A stretch of DNA of 64,000 nt from Flavobacterium sp. CYK-55 (GCF_018413465.1 NZ_JAHCDK010000001.1:434001-498000), one strand, 5' to 3'. Positions 54,922 through 64,000 are shown, counted from the first letter of the stretch. Notes: generated by a model from the sequence alone, not told the origin. Numbers and translations: made by a program.

Positions 54922-55671
54922 TTACCAATCTTTTTCGGTTTGCACCGGTCTTCCTTTGACTTTTTTAGCGTTGACTTTATCTTGAATTTTCTTTTCTTCG
55001 TTGTTTACGGCATCAAGCAAATTCTGCAATCTTTCTTTTGAAATGCCGCCTGGTTTGGGTTTAGGCTCATTGGGTTGATCTTGATTGCCCGGATTGTCTT
55101 TTTTGTCTTGATTGCCGTCTTTTTGATCATTATTCTGATCTTGCTTTTGATCGTCTTTTTTATCTTGATCTTGTTGCTTCTGATCTTTTTGATTGTCTTT
55201 TTTGTTGTCCTTCTTATCGTCTTTTTTGTCTTGCTTGGGCGGATTGTCTTTGAGCATTTTTTTGGCCAAAGCAAAATTGTAACGCGTTTGCTCATCGGCC
55301 GGATTGTTGCGCAAGGCGTTTTTATAGGCTTCAACCGCGCCGCTATAATCTTTCTCTTGCATCAAGCTATTTCCTAAATTGTGATATGCCTGATGTTTTT
55401 GTTCTTTGGTTTGCGCGCTTTTGATGGCTTTAGCAAATGAATATTTAGCCTCACCGGGCTGGTTCTGACGATAAATCGCGTTTCCTAAATTATATGCTGC
55501 GGCAGAATTTCCGGCAGATTGCGCTAAAGATTGACGGTATTGAGCTTCGGCCGAAGAATATCCTTTATCGGAAAAATCGTCATTGCCTTGAGCCAAATGT
55601 TTGTCTTTTTTTTGAGCGAAACCGGCCAAAGAAAGAAAAAATAAACCATATATGAGTACTTGCTTCATCAT
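54922..55671 (-). CDS. batC: BatC TPR protein with Lys/Asp/Asn/Gln-rich tail
   Basis: 249 residues. Signal peptide, then three TPRs (about 25-140) and from about 150 to 210 a low-complexity tail almost wholly Lys, Asp, Asn and Gln, ending in a short helical segment (KERLQNLLDAVNNEEKKIQDKV). The ATG overlaps the batB TGA (ATGA). The tail is the most repetitive coding sequence in the window. Confidence 0.9.
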   Translation of the reverse strand: MMKQVLIYGLFFLSLAGFAQKKDKHLAQGNDDFSDKGYSSAEAQYRQSLAQSAGNSAAAYNLGNAIYRQNQPGEAKYSFAKAIKSAQTKEQKHQAYHNLGNSLMQEKDYSGAVEAYKNALRNNPADEQTRYNFALAKKMLKDNPPKQDKKDDKKDNKKDNQKDQKQQDQDKKDDQKQDQNNDQKDGNQDKKDNPGNQDQPNEPKPKPGGISKERLQNLLDAVNNEEKKIQDKVNAKKVKGRPVQTEKDW

Positions 55672-56705
55672 TCTTTTTCGTTAAACAGGTTCAACTTCTG
55701 AATCCACTCGGTTCTGCGTTCAAGCAAGAAAATATCAACAAACAAAAGCAAAAAGGCAAAACCTAAAAACCATTGAAACTGCGATTGAAAATCGGCCATT
55801 TCGGTAGATTCAAATTCGGTTTTTTCAATATTGTCCAAAGCTTTTTTGACATAATCCAAAACCGCCTTGGTATTGCTGCCATTGATGTATCCGCCTTTGG
55901 TTTCTTTGGCGATTTCTTTGAGGCTTTGCTCGTTGAGTTTAGTAATAACTACTTCGTTATTTTGATCGCGTTTAAAGCTTTGCACCACACCGTTTTGCTT
56001 GAGCGGAATTGGGCCGCCTTTGGGCGTTCCGACACCAATGGTAATGATTTTCATTCCGATTTTATTGGCTTCAGCGGCCGCTTCAGCAGCGCCTTCTGAG
56101 TGGTCCTCACCATCTGAAATCAGAATGAGTAGTTTGCTGGTTTTGTGGTTTTTGTCAAAATACGAAGCTGAAAGTTTGATCGCATCTTCGAGTGAAGTTC
56201 CTTGCGAAGAAACGATTGAGGTGTTCATGCTCTGCAAAAACATTTTCGATACCGCATAATCACTGGTAATGGGCAAAACCGGAAAGGCGCTTCCGGCATA
56301 AGCCACAATTCCGATGCGGTCATTGGCAAGTTGATTGATGATTTGCGAAACGAGTTGTTTGCTTTTCTCTAATCGATTGGGTGCGACATCCTCGGCGAGC
56401 ATACTCTTAGAAACGTCCATCGCAAAAACAATATCAATGCCTTCGCGTTTGACTTTTTCCATTTTGGTGCCAATTTTCGGATTGACCAAACCCATGATGA
56501 GTCCGGCCATGGCCAATAATAGAAAGGCAAATTTGAGGGTTGGCTTAAACACCGAACGCTGCGGACTGAGTTTTTTGACCAATTCCCAATCGCCAAACTC
56601 ACTCTGTTTTTTGCGCTTCCACCAAAGTTGGTACAAAAACACGAGCGCCATGAGCGGCAAAATGCCCAGCCAATACAGATATTTTGATTCGTCTAATTCG
56701 TACAT
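55668..56705 (-). CDS. batB: BatB VWA-domain membrane protein
   Basis: 345 residues: two N-terminal membrane segments, a VWA domain with MIDAS motif DVSKS (D97, S99, S101) and SDGEDHSEG later, and a C-terminal membrane helix near 313-335. VWA domains bind divalent metal and protein partners; BatA and BatB are thought to work with the MoxR ATPase. Gap of 2 bases to batA, coupled to batC. Confidence 0.93.
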   Translation of the reverse strand: MYELDESKYLYWLGILPLMALVFLYQLWWKRKKQSEFGDWELVKKLSPQRSVFKPTLKFAFLLLAMAGLIMGLVNPKIGTKMEKVKREGIDIVFAMDVSKSMLAEDVAPNRLEKSKQLVSQIINQLANDRIGIVAYAGSAFPVLPITSDYAVSKMFLQSMNTSIVSSQGTSLEDAIKLSASYFDKNHKTSKLLILISDGEDHSEGAAEAAAEANKIGMKIITIGVGTPKGGPIPLKQNGVVQSFKRDQNNEVVITKLNEQSLKEIAKETKGGYINGSNTKAVLDYVKKALDNIEKTEFESTEMADFQSQFQWFLGFAFLLLFVDIFLLERRTEWIQKLNLFNEKE

Positions 56706-56707
56706 GG

Positions 56708-57706
56708 CTATATAAAACTTCTAAAAACGGTTTGACGCAAACCAAATTCAAGCAACAGTAACAATCCTGCGGCGCATACCCACGAACGATATTTTTCGTC
56801 ATAGTCGTAAAAACGCAATTCTTGAATTTCTGTGGTTTCTAGTTTATTGATTTCGTTATAAATCTGTTGTAATTTGTTGTTGCTCGTAGCGCGAAAGTAT
56901 TTTCCGCCGGTTTTGCGGGCAATGCTTTGCATGAGTTTTTCGTCAATTTCTACTTGCATCATTCTGAATAAAAATTTTCCGTTGGGTGCAATGGCATAAG
57001 GGAATTCGGCCATTCCATTGGTGCCGATGCCAATGGTGTATACTTTGATTCCGTATTGCTCGGCAATATCAGAAGCGGTTTCTGGCTCAATAAATCCAGA
57101 GTTGTTGACTCCGTCGGTAAGCAAAATAATGACTTTGCTTTTGGCTTTGCTGTCTTTAAGACGATTGACCGCAGTGGTTAATCCCATCCCAATACCGGTT
57201 CCGTCTTGTAAAGTGTTGTCGTATTTAATGCTGTTAATCGCGTCGAGTACAATGGCTTTATCACTGGTCACGGGTGTTTTGGTATACGCCTCAGCCGCAT
57301 AAACCACCAAGCCTATGCGGTCATTCGGGCGTTTGTCAACAAAATTAGCAGCCACCCGTTTGAGTGCTTCCATACGGTTGGGCTTTAAGTCTTTGGCCAA
57401 CATACTGCCTGAAACATCCACCGCAATCACAATATCAACTCCTTTGGTGGTTTTGGTTTTGTTGCTTACATCAACGGTTCGCGGACGCGCCATTGCTACG
57501 ATTAATGCACTCAGGGCCAACAATCGAATCACAAATAAAATGGGTTTTAATCGAGCTAAAAGAGATGGTTTTCCGAAACCTTTGAGCGAACTAATCTTGA
57601 GCGTTGCTGCTTGTTGTTTGAATTTCCAGATGTACCAACCAAGCGCCAATGGCATCAGCGCAAAAAGCCAGAAAAACTGCGGATTTAAAAAGGTGACGTC
57701 TTTCAT
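56708..57706 (-). CDS. batA: BatA VWA-domain membrane protein
   Basis: 332 residues: N-terminal membrane segments, then VWA with complete MIDAS DVSGS (D97, S99, S101) and TDGVNNSG, and a C-terminal helix. Same layout as BatB. Immediately abuts the upstream DUF4381-like gene. Confidence 0.94.
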   Translation of the reverse strand: MKDVTFLNPQFFWLFALMPLALGWYIWKFKQQAATLKISSLKGFGKPSLLARLKPILFVIRLLALSALIVAMARPRTVDVSNKTKTTKGVDIVIAVDVSGSMLAKDLKPNRMEALKRVAANFVDKRPNDRIGLVVYAAEAYTKTPVTSDKAIVLDAINSIKYDNTLQDGTGIGMGLTTAVNRLKDSKAKSKVIILLTDGVNNSGFIEPETASDIAEQYGIKVYTIGIGTNGMAEFPYAIAPNGKFLFRMMQVEIDEKLMQSIARKTGGKYFRATSNNKLQQIYNEINKLETTEIQELRFYDYDEKYRSWVCAAGLLLLLEFGLRQTVFRSFI

Positions 57707-59350
57707 CTATGGTTGCATTTTTCTGAGTTCGACTGAATTTAAAATGCGTTCACTGATTTGTCCGGCATATTGATCGCCTTCTTCATAAACCATGGTGATT
57801 TGTTGCAAACCGCCTTCTTGATTAAACAACAAAACTTCATAATAAAATTTCCCGCTGCTTTTAGTCAATTTGTCAATCATCGAGAATGTGCCATATGACC
57901 TCAGACCTTTAAGGCCTTCTTTGGTAGAGAATTCTTCTTGTTTGACAATCATGTTTTGTGCGCCCATAGCTTGATAATACTGCATTGAACTTTCACTGGC
58001 TTTGGTCAAATCAATCTCAGTGGATTGTTTGAGTTTGGTGGTTGATACCATGACCATGAATTTCGCATTCAAACTACCAAAAATAAAGCTTTGCATCTCT
58101 TTGATGAGTGCCATTCCTTCTGGTGGAAGGGTTTTACTCAAATCAATACGCGTCAAAACTTGTGGTGTTTGAATCGCCACACTTGGATTTCCGTATTCGC
58201 TGCTGACCCACTCGCCTTCGAGCAATTCTTTAGAATTATTGCCAATGATGGTGTCTTTTACAAATGTATAGCCTTTGACGAGTACAGCTCCGGTAAAAGC
58301 CGCAATAGCAAATGAAATAACAAAAACAGAGACAAACACAATACGTTTTTTTCTGTTCTTGCGCAATTGCTGTTTGATTTGCTCCTGACGCTGCATTTCA
58401 TTGAGCAGTGATTCTTCTTCAACCACCTCAACCGCCGGAATGGACTGGTCAAGCGTTACGATGGTTTTCTCAATTTTTTTGCGGTCTTCGGCAATCTCAA
58501 AATCAAGTGGTTTTGATTTGGCAAACTTGACCAAATCGGCTTGTTGCAATACGCGTTGTAAGTTTTCAACCGTTTCAGGTGTTAAGGTCATTTTCTTTTT
58601 GATTGATGCACGTTGCAAAGCTTCTATGAGTTCGGCTGTGGTGCTTTCCATGGCGGGAATTTCAATCGCTTCTTCTATATAATTTCGAGCAATGTTGGTG
58701 AGCTCACTGTAGTAGGTTTTGACCTCGCCTTTTTGCCAAAGCTGTTTTTGTTCTAAAGTATTGAGCAACTGAGTAGCTTTTTCAATCGGTGTTTTATAGA
58801 CTTCTTCTTCAATTTTTTTCTTCTGACGGTTTTTGATGTATCGATAAGCAAACCAAACTGAAACAGCCAATAAAACTAGGGCAATAAACCACTTCCACAT
58901 CCATGAATAATCTGAGGGCGCTGCAGCAATGGGTTTGATGTCATACATTTTTTGACGAAGCGTATCCACTTGAACATTCTGAACCTCAACACGCAAACTG
59001 TCTGAATAAAACGGTTTGTTGTTGATCAGAACTTTTATGCTGGGCAAGGTATATCGACCGCTGTCAAATTGGGTCAACCCGTATTTTTTAATGAGCTCGT
59101 AGCGGTTTCCTTGAGCAACCGTATCAATTTTATACGAATTAATCACCTCAAGCGCACCCAAGGTTTTAGGCTCCGGAAAAACAACACGAGCAGCAGTATC
59201 AACAGTGGTTTTGAGCGTGAGTTTAAACTCAGCGCCTATTTTATTTTTGGTTTTATCAACCGCTGTAATGACTTGTTTTTGCTGAGCCTGTAAGCTCATC
59301 GCACACAACAGTATTCCCAGAATGTAAAGTTTACTTTTCATGCGCTTCAA
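57707..59350 (-). CDS. Bat-operon membrane protein, DUF4381-like region
   Basis: 547 residues. Signal peptide, a beta-rich periplasmic part, a helix near 155-175, a cytoplasmic stretch with TPIEKATQLLNTLEQKQLWQ (the DUF4381 region), a second helix near 345-365 and a long C-terminal periplasmic domain. A gene of this kind sits between the DUF58 and BatA genes in many Bacteroidota Bat operons. Function unknown. An alternative start is three codons later (MKSKLYILG). Confidence 0.82.
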   Translation of the reverse strand: MKRMKSKLYILGILLCAMSLQAQQKQVITAVDKTKNKIGAEFKLTLKTTVDTAARVVFPEPKTLGALEVINSYKIDTVAQGNRYELIKKYGLTQFDSGRYTLPSIKVLINNKPFYSDSLRVEVQNVQVDTLRQKMYDIKPIAAAPSDYSWMWKWFIALVLLAVSVWFAYRYIKNRQKKKIEEEVYKTPIEKATQLLNTLEQKQLWQKGEVKTYYSELTNIARNYIEEAIEIPAMESTTAELIEALQRASIKKKMTLTPETVENLQRVLQQADLVKFAKSKPLDFEIAEDRKKIEKTIVTLDQSIPAVEVVEEESLLNEMQRQEQIKQQLRKNRKKRIVFVSVFVISFAIAAFTGAVLVKGYTFVKDTIIGNNSKELLEGEWVSSEYGNPSVAIQTPQVLTRIDLSKTLPPEGMALIKEMQSFIFGSLNAKFMVMVSTTKLKQSTEIDLTKASESSMQYYQAMGAQNMIVKQEEFSTKEGLKGLRSYGTFSMIDKLTKSSGKFYYEVLLFNQEGGLQQITMVYEEGDQYAGQISERILNSVELRKMQP

Positions 59351-59354
59351 TTCA

Positions 59355-60218
59355 TTATCTTGACTTAAAATAACCGAGTAATTTGGTTACATAACTTTCA
59401 TCCACACGCGTATCAACGATTCCTGAGCCTGACTTTGAAAATGTTTCTTTGAAATATTGAATTTGTTCGCGATAGTGTTTTTCATACGATTGACGAACCG
59501 ACGATGAAGCGGTATTGATCCAAGCCACAGTGCCTGTTTCAGCATCTTGCATCGGAACCATGCCTAGGTTTGGCATTTTTTCTTCGCGGATGTCATACAC
59601 GCGTATTCCTGTAATATCGTGCTTTTTTGAAGCAATCTTTAGGGTTTGCTCGTAATCAGAGGTCATAAAATCAGACAACACAAAAACAATGGCTTTCTTT
59701 TTTTGCGTACTCGATAAAAATCGGAGCGCCTGAGCCAAATTCGTTTGGGAACTTTGAGGTTTGAATTCTATTAACTCGCGAATGATGCGCAATACATGTG
59801 AACGACCTTTTTGCGGCGGAATGTACAATTCGATTTGATCGGTAAACAAAATGAGCCCAATTTTATCGTTGTTTTGGGTAGCCGAAAAAGCCAAAGTCGC
59901 GGCAATTTCAGTAATAATATCTTTTTTAAACTCGGCTTTGGTTCCGAAGTGCTCCGATCCGCTGATGTCTACCATCAGCATCATTGTAAGCTCGCGTTCT
60001 TCTTCAAAAACTTTTACATAAGGCTCGTTGTAGCGCGCGGTCACGTTCCAATCAATGGCGCGAATGTCATCGCCGTATTGGTACTGACGCACCTCAGAAA
60101 AAGTCATTCCGCGGCCTTTAAAAGACGTGTGGTATTCGCCCGAAAAGATATGATCACTCAATCTTCGGGTTTTGATTTCAATTTTGCGGACTTTTTTGAG
60201 TAAGTCTTTGGTTTCCAT
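59355..60218 (-). CDS. DUF58 domain protein
   Basis: 287 residues, no membrane segment in this copy. DUF58 core GDDIRAIDWNVTARYNEPYVKVF... sits near 49-73 and a MIDAS-like DISGS (D84, S86, S88) follows. Such proteins usually pair with a MoxR ATPase. The gene lies 64 bases after moxR and 4 bases before the DUF4381-like gene. Confidence 0.93.
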   Translation of the reverse strand: METKDLLKKVRKIEIKTRRLSDHIFSGEYHTSFKGRGMTFSEVRQYQYGDDIRAIDWNVTARYNEPYVKVFEEERELTMMLMVDISGSEHFGTKAEFKKDIITEIAATLAFSATQNNDKIGLILFTDQIELYIPPQKGRSHVLRIIRELIEFKPQSSQTNLAQALRFLSSTQKKKAIVFVLSDFMTSDYEQTLKIASKKHDITGIRVYDIREEKMPNLGMVPMQDAETGTVAWINTASSSVRQSYEKHYREQIQYFKETFSKSGSGIVDTRVDESYVTKLLGYFKSR

Positions 60219-60282
60219 TTTTTTCAGTTGGCGGTTAACTGTTGTCAGTTTTCAGTGGTTGACTGAGAACCGTTAACTGATT

Positions 60283-61287
60283 CTAAGGCACTTCAACTTC
60301 ATTGACAATTTTGTTGATGATGTCCACCGAAGTGATGTTTTCGGCTTCGGCTTCATAGGTTACGCCAATTCTGTGACGCAACACATCGTGCACCACCGCA
60401 CGCACATCTTCAGGAATAACATAACCGCGACGTTTGATAAACGCATAACATTTGGCAGCAGTGGCCAAGTTGATGCTTCCGCGCGGTGAAGCTCCGTAGC
60501 TAATAAGATGCTTGATGCTTTCTAGTTTATATTTTTCAGGCTGACGCGTTGCGAAAATAATGTCGAGGATGTATTTTTCAATTTTCTCGTCCATATAAAC
60601 TTCACGAACGGTTTGCTGAGCTCTGATGATTTGCTCTACTGAAACCACCGGTGTTACTTTTTCACCGCCACCATTTAAATTTTGACGAATCACCAAACGC
60701 TCTTCTTCCATTTTGGGATAATCAATGACGGTTTTGAGCATAAAACGGTCTACTTGTGCTTCGGGAAGCGGATAGGTTCCTTCTTGCTCAATCGGGTTTT
60801 GAGTGGCCAATACCAAAAATGGCTGATCGAGTTTAAAAGTGGTATCGCCAATGGTGACTTGTTTTTCTTGCATCGCCTCAAGCAAAGCCGATTGAACTTT
60901 AGCAGGCGCACGGTTGATCTCATCAGCCAATACAAAATTGGCGAAAATCGGTCCTTTTTTGATGGAGAATTCGTTTTGTTTGATATTGTAAATCATGGTT
61001 CCAACCACATCGGCCGGCAATAAATCAGGGGTAAATTGGATTCGGCTAAACGAACCGTGAACAGCTTTTGAAAGCGTATTGATGGCGAGGGTTTTGGCCA
61101 ATCCGGGAACACCTTCCAATAGAATGTGTCCTTGTCCTAACAATCCGATGAGCAATCGCTCGACCATGTGTTTCTGACCGACGATGACTTTGTTCATTTC
61201 CATAGAAAGCAAATCAATAAAGGCGCTTTCTCTTTCTATTTTTTCATTAATCGCGCGAATGTCTAGCGTTGCGGTTGTTTCTTCCAT
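60283..61287 (-). CDS. MoxR family AAA+ ATPase
   Basis: 334 residues. Walker A GVPGLAKT (59-66, K65), Walker B VLADEINRAP (D122, E123), arginine-finger region RFMLKTVIDYPKMEEE. MoxR ATPases act as chaperones for VWA proteins. First gene of the Bat operon; the 200 bases upstream (61288-61490) hold no clear TAnnTTTG box that I could find. Confidence 0.95.
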   Translation of the reverse strand: MEETTATLDIRAINEKIERESAFIDLLSMEMNKVIVGQKHMVERLLIGLLGQGHILLEGVPGLAKTLAINTLSKAVHGSFSRIQFTPDLLPADVVGTMIYNIKQNEFSIKKGPIFANFVLADEINRAPAKVQSALLEAMQEKQVTIGDTTFKLDQPFLVLATQNPIEQEGTYPLPEAQVDRFMLKTVIDYPKMEEERLVIRQNLNGGGEKVTPVVSVEQIIRAQQTVREVYMDEKIEKYILDIIFATRQPEKYKLESIKHLISYGASPRGSINLATAAKCYAFIKRRGYVIPEDVRAVVHDVLRHRIGVTYEAEAENITSVDIINKIVNEVEVP

Positions 61288-61490
61288 TTCTAGTGTTATT
61301 AATGGTACTGAGGTACTGTTAAAATTGACGGTGCAAATTGAATTTTTTTTCAGAAGCTAGATGTTAAAGAATGGTTAAAAGTTCCCGCTTTCGTTGAATT
61401 TTAAGGATGATTTGTGATAGCATTTTTATATTTTTAAGAACTTTAAAATCGTAACTTCAAAGCGCCTTGATGGCTTGTAGATAAAAGCTA

Positions 61491-62366
61491 ATGACCCAAA
61501 AAAATCCATTTTCAAAAATAATCGCCGGTACCATGACTTGGGGTGTCTGGGGAAAAAACTTATCGACTGCTGAAATGTCCTCGCTGATGCATGTTTGTTT
61601 AGATGTCGGAATTTCAACTTTTGACCACGCCGATATTTATGGCGGATATACCACCGAAGCTACTTTTGGCAAAGCTTTTACCGAATCCGGAATCATGCGT
61701 GAAGCTATTCAGCTGATTTCAAAATGCGGCATTCAATATATGGCCGAAAGCAGAAACAACAAAATCAAGCATTACAATTATTCGGCTGAGTATATTATTT
61801 GGTCTGTAGAACAATCGCTCAGAAACCTACAAACCGATTATTTAGATTTATTGCTTTTGCATCGACCCAGCCCATTAATGCGTGCCGAAGAAATTGCATT
61901 TGCCGTTGAAAAACTCAAATCAGACGGAAAAATTAAAGCCTTTGGTGTTTCGAATTTTACGCCCATACAAACCGATTTAATCAAAAAAGAAGTTGCTGTT
62001 GCATACAACCAAATCCAGTTTTCGGCCACGCATTTAGAGCCTATGCTCGACGGTAGTTTAGATCATATGCAACTCAACAATATTACACCTATGGCTTGGA
62101 GTCCGCTCGGAACCGCATTTAAGGGTGAAGATGAAAAGTCTGTGCGCGTGAGAAAAATAGCCGAATCATTGGCCGAGAAATACATTACAACTTCTGACCT
62201 TGTTTTACTGGCTTGGCTCATGCAACATCCCTCGGGAATTATGCCGGTTTGTGGCACCACTGATTCGGGTCGAATCAAAAAATTACCCTCAGCGATTGAG
62301 CTTTCGCTTGAACTTGAAGATTGGTTTGCCATTTGGGTGGAAAGTACTGGAAACAAAGTTCCTTAA
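61491..62366 (+). CDS. Aldo/keto reductase (YdhF-like)
   Basis: 291 residues. Catalytic tetrad D45 (FDHADIYGG), Y50, K78 (LISKCGI) and H124 (LLHRPSP). GVSNFTPIQ and YNQIQFSATH fit the YdhF branch. It reduces aldehydes or ketones with NADPH; true substrate unknown. The AlbA_2 gene starts 10 bases after the stop on the same strand. Confidence 0.9.
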   Translation: MTQKNPFSKIIAGTMTWGVWGKNLSTAEMSSLMHVCLDVGISTFDHADIYGGYTTEATFGKAFTESGIMREAIQLISKCGIQYMAESRNNKIKHYNYSAEYIIWSVEQSLRNLQTDYLDLLLLHRPSPLMRAEEIAFAVEKLKSDGKIKAFGVSNFTPIQTDLIKKEVAVAYNQIQFSATHLEPMLDGSLDHMQLNNITPMAWSPLGTAFKGEDEKSVRVRKIAESLAEKYITTSDLVLLAWLMQHPSGIMPVCGTTDSGRIKKLPSAIELSLELEDWFAIWVESTGNKVP

Positions 62367-62376
62367 TTTCTGAGCA

Positions 62377-63516
62377 ATGATTAATAAGCGGCTTTTGATT
62401 AAAAATTTGTTGGCTCATCACGATGAGAACAGTTTTTATGACAAAAAACGTCAGCTGAATTTGCATTCGCGTGAAGGCAAGGCAAAATTTCTAAAGCATA
62501 TTTGCGGACTATCAAATTCTAACCCGAGCAACAATTCATACATCGTTGTGGGTGTTGAAGATCAAGACAACGAAATTGTGGGTGATGATTTCTTTGACGA
62601 TAGCCGAATTCAGAATTTGGTCAATGCTTTTTTAGAAAATCCACCGACCATTCAATATGAAAATGTGCCTTTCCCAAACTTACCCAAAGACAAAGTAGTC
62701 GGATTGGTGACCATTAAACCCAACGGTAAGATATCCTATTTCAAAAAAGGAATTCATACTATTTTGGCCAACACTGTTTTTATACGCATCGGCAGCAATA
62801 CGATTCCTGCTGAAGGTGATTTTAATCGTAGCCATCAAAATACTGAAACGGTCATTGGCATTGAAAATAATTCGCGCAACAGCATTGGCCATACGCTTGA
62901 TGGCGTGATTGACTTTATGAATTTTCGGCACAAAGATCTCAATTCAAAATACCGCGTTTTTAAAGAATTGTTTGTGATTTGTTGGGCAGGAATTCCGAAG
63001 CGAGTTCGCGAAAAAACATTGCTTTCACGCGTGGATATTGAACTAATCAACGAACAAATCAAACTGTTTTATTCAGCGCTAGACGAGGTAACTATAGAGT
63101 TTGATGAAGATAGTTTTACCATTACTGAATATATTCCGTTGGGATTGAATGACCGAACAAGCTATTATGCGCTCGAGCAGCAAACAATTCGGTTCTACGA
63201 AAACGGTTATTACAAAATTGACAGAACCTTTTTGTTTGAACCACCTGAATACAACCGAAAAATGTTATATCATATTTACAATTCAACCTTGGCTTTACTC
63301 GAAAAGTTATCGAAGAAAATTCCATTAACCGTTAGGGAAAATCGCGACTTAGAACATCTTCCGTCCACGATGATGATTTGTTATTTGAACGGTTTTGACG
63401 AGGCCAAACAAAAACTTATTGACGCCAAACTTTTGCTCAAACCTCATCCGAGTATTTATTTGTCTTTTAAAGAAGCATTGCGCGTCTTGAGAAAGATGAA
63501 ATATGATGCGTCATAG
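62377..63516 (+). CDS. AlbA_2 (Schlafen-type) domain protein
   Basis: 379 residues. The N-terminal half matches the AlbA_2 putative DNA-binding domain: a start with FLKHICGLSNSN, IVVGVEDQDNEIVG and DDFFDDSRIQNLVNAF. There is no GHKL or helicase motif, so the label ATP-binding used for many relatives does not fit the visible sequence. The C-terminal half is unknown. Its last 6 bases overlap the convergent T9SS cargo gene. Confidence 0.75.
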   Translation: MINKRLLIKNLLAHHDENSFYDKKRQLNLHSREGKAKFLKHICGLSNSNPSNNSYIVVGVEDQDNEIVGDDFFDDSRIQNLVNAFLENPPTIQYENVPFPNLPKDKVVGLVTIKPNGKISYFKKGIHTILANTVFIRIGSNTIPAEGDFNRSHQNTETVIGIENNSRNSIGHTLDGVIDFMNFRHKDLNSKYRVFKELFVICWAGIPKRVREKTLLSRVDIELINEQIKLFYSALDEVTIEFDEDSFTITEYIPLGLNDRTSYYALEQQTIRFYENGYYKIDRTFLFEPPEYNRKMLYHIYNSTLALLEKLSKKIPLTVRENRDLEHLPSTMMICYLNGFDEAKQKLIDAKLLLKPHPSIYLSFKEALRVLRKMKYDAS

Positions 63517-64000
63517 TCTATCTTTGACGATGATTTTTCTAACGAATGTCGTTTTTTTATTTTCAAAAAGAATCAAATAAAAACCTGAAGGCAAATTACT
63601 TAAAGTATTATAAACATTGGCTTTTAAATCACTTAGAATTATTTTTCTTGACATGTCAAATATTGTGATTTTACCTATAGAACGTATAGAATCGGACAGA
63701 GAAAAAGATTCTGGCAAAAATTCAGAATTATTCAAAGTTATTGAGCTCAACAAAGGAAAATATAAAACACTGCTTGCAGAATCCTGAAGCTGATTTTCGT
63801 CAAAAACTTGATAATATACCTTGACAGTAAATTTTGATGAATCATTCAGCGATTGATTAAAATTCAATTCAAACTGATTGTTTAAAAGCGCTATCTTAGA
63901 ACCAAACCCGGGCACAAACAAAACTTGAAGTATAATTTCAGAATTTGAAACGGCATACTGCCAAGTTTGAAAATAATACAGTTCTTCTGCCTCAGTGAAG
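63511..64000 (-). CDS. T9SS type A sorting-domain protein, C-terminal part
   Basis: 162 residues in an open frame that continues past the right edge. The last about 70 residues have the T9SS sorting-domain pattern: beta strand, ITIFDMSRKI, then LPSGFYLILFENK and a Lys-rich end. The protein body before it is beta-rich with no recognised enzyme motif in view. Secreted through the outer membrane by T9SS; the function depends on the missing part. The internal Met-like codon at 63921 is TTG and is not a start, because the frame stays open upstream. Confidence 0.75.
   Translation of the reverse strand, partial: FTEAEELYYFQTWQYAVSNSEIILQVLFVPGFGSKIALLNNQFELNFNQSLNDSSKFTVKVYYQVFDENQLQDSASSVLYFPLLSSITLNNSEFLPESFSLSDSIRSIGKITIFDMSRKIILSDLKANVYNTLSNLPSGFYLILFENKKTTFVRKIIVKDRL

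Noticed and set aside
55075..55377. Plus-strand frame of almost pure Ile, Leu, Phe and Val, looking like a membrane protein
   Set aside because: It is the antisense reading of the Lys/Asp-rich batC tail, which explains its composition.
63919..63921. Apparent start of the sorting-domain protein at TTG
   Set aside because: The frame remains open upstream to the window edge, so this is an internal leucine codon.
1..64000. Search for tRNA, rRNA, CRISPR arrays, insertion sequences, phage and toxin-antitoxin pairs
   Set aside because: I saw no cloverleaf, no regularly spaced repeats, no transposase or integrase motifs and no paired small toxin-antitoxin genes.

Overview
The window is a stretch of Flavobacteriaceae chromosome (Bacteroidota), most likely Flavobacterium or a close relative. 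Three things point there. The promoters fit the Bacteroidota -33/-7 pattern (TTTG / TAnnTTTG) and lack Shine-Dalgarno sites. Type IX secretion sorting domains and a complete Bat operon are present. Several genes belong to families largely confined to this phylum: an IPExxxVDY protein, PorZ, a THC0290_0291-like protein and a DksA-like protein that has lost zinc ligands. The DNA is AT-rich and gene-dense, and gene neighbourhoods look like ordinary core genome. I saw no rRNA, tRNA, CRISPR array, phage or insertion sequence.

Layout from left to right. 1-8.6 kb: kbl (cut by the left edge), an AddA-like helicase-nuclease, sodA, a pair of two-hairpin repeats, then purF, a PfkB kinase, rnhA and purN on the minus strand. 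8.7-13.2 kb: a plus-strand lipid and RNA block (acpP, fabF, rnc, IPExxxVDY gene, pyk). 13.2-29.1 kb: mostly minus strand, with dinB, a CYTH protein (plus strand), an RlpA-like protein, a small haem-type membrane protein, pgi, an M23 peptidase, then aromatic amino acid catabolism (tryptophan 2,3-dioxygenase, hppD, hmgA) with a permease, a patatin fused to an outer-membrane barrel, and uvrC. 29.2-43 kb: a PLP decarboxylase and the folate cyclo-ligase (plus strand), lspA, a DksA-like gene, ileS, recO, porZ, gdhA, a predicted surface protein, and a cystathionine gamma-synthase-like gene. 42.5-51.8 kb: small accessory-looking genes, the yicC-gmk-nadD operon, an iron alcohol dehydrogenase, gpsA, pheS and two lineage-specific unknowns. 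51.9-61.3 kb: cvpA and the eight-gene Bat operon (moxR, DUF58, DUF4381-like, batA, batB, batC, batD, batE). 61.5-64 kb: an aldo/keto reductase, an AlbA_2 protein and the C-terminus of a T9SS cargo protein cut by the right edge.

Genes that work together: purN and purF in purine synthesis; acpP and fabF in fatty-acid elongation; hppD and hmgA in tyrosine breakdown through homogentisate; moxR with the Bat proteins as a chaperone/VWA envelope-stress module; porZ and the sorting-domain protein as T9SS machinery and cargo; and uvrC, recO, addA and dinB as scattered DNA repair genes.

I found no convincing unknown multi-gene system. The most interesting unexplained items are the duplicated two-hairpin element between sodA and purF, a terminator-like hairpin directly in front of purF with no visible promoter between, the M23 peptidase with Cys at a zinc-ligand position, the patatin/barrel fusion, an almost leaderless uvrC promoter, and flavobacterial intergenic repeats beside pheS and recO. 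Protein assignments come from recognising motifs and neighbourhoods by eye; no database search was run.
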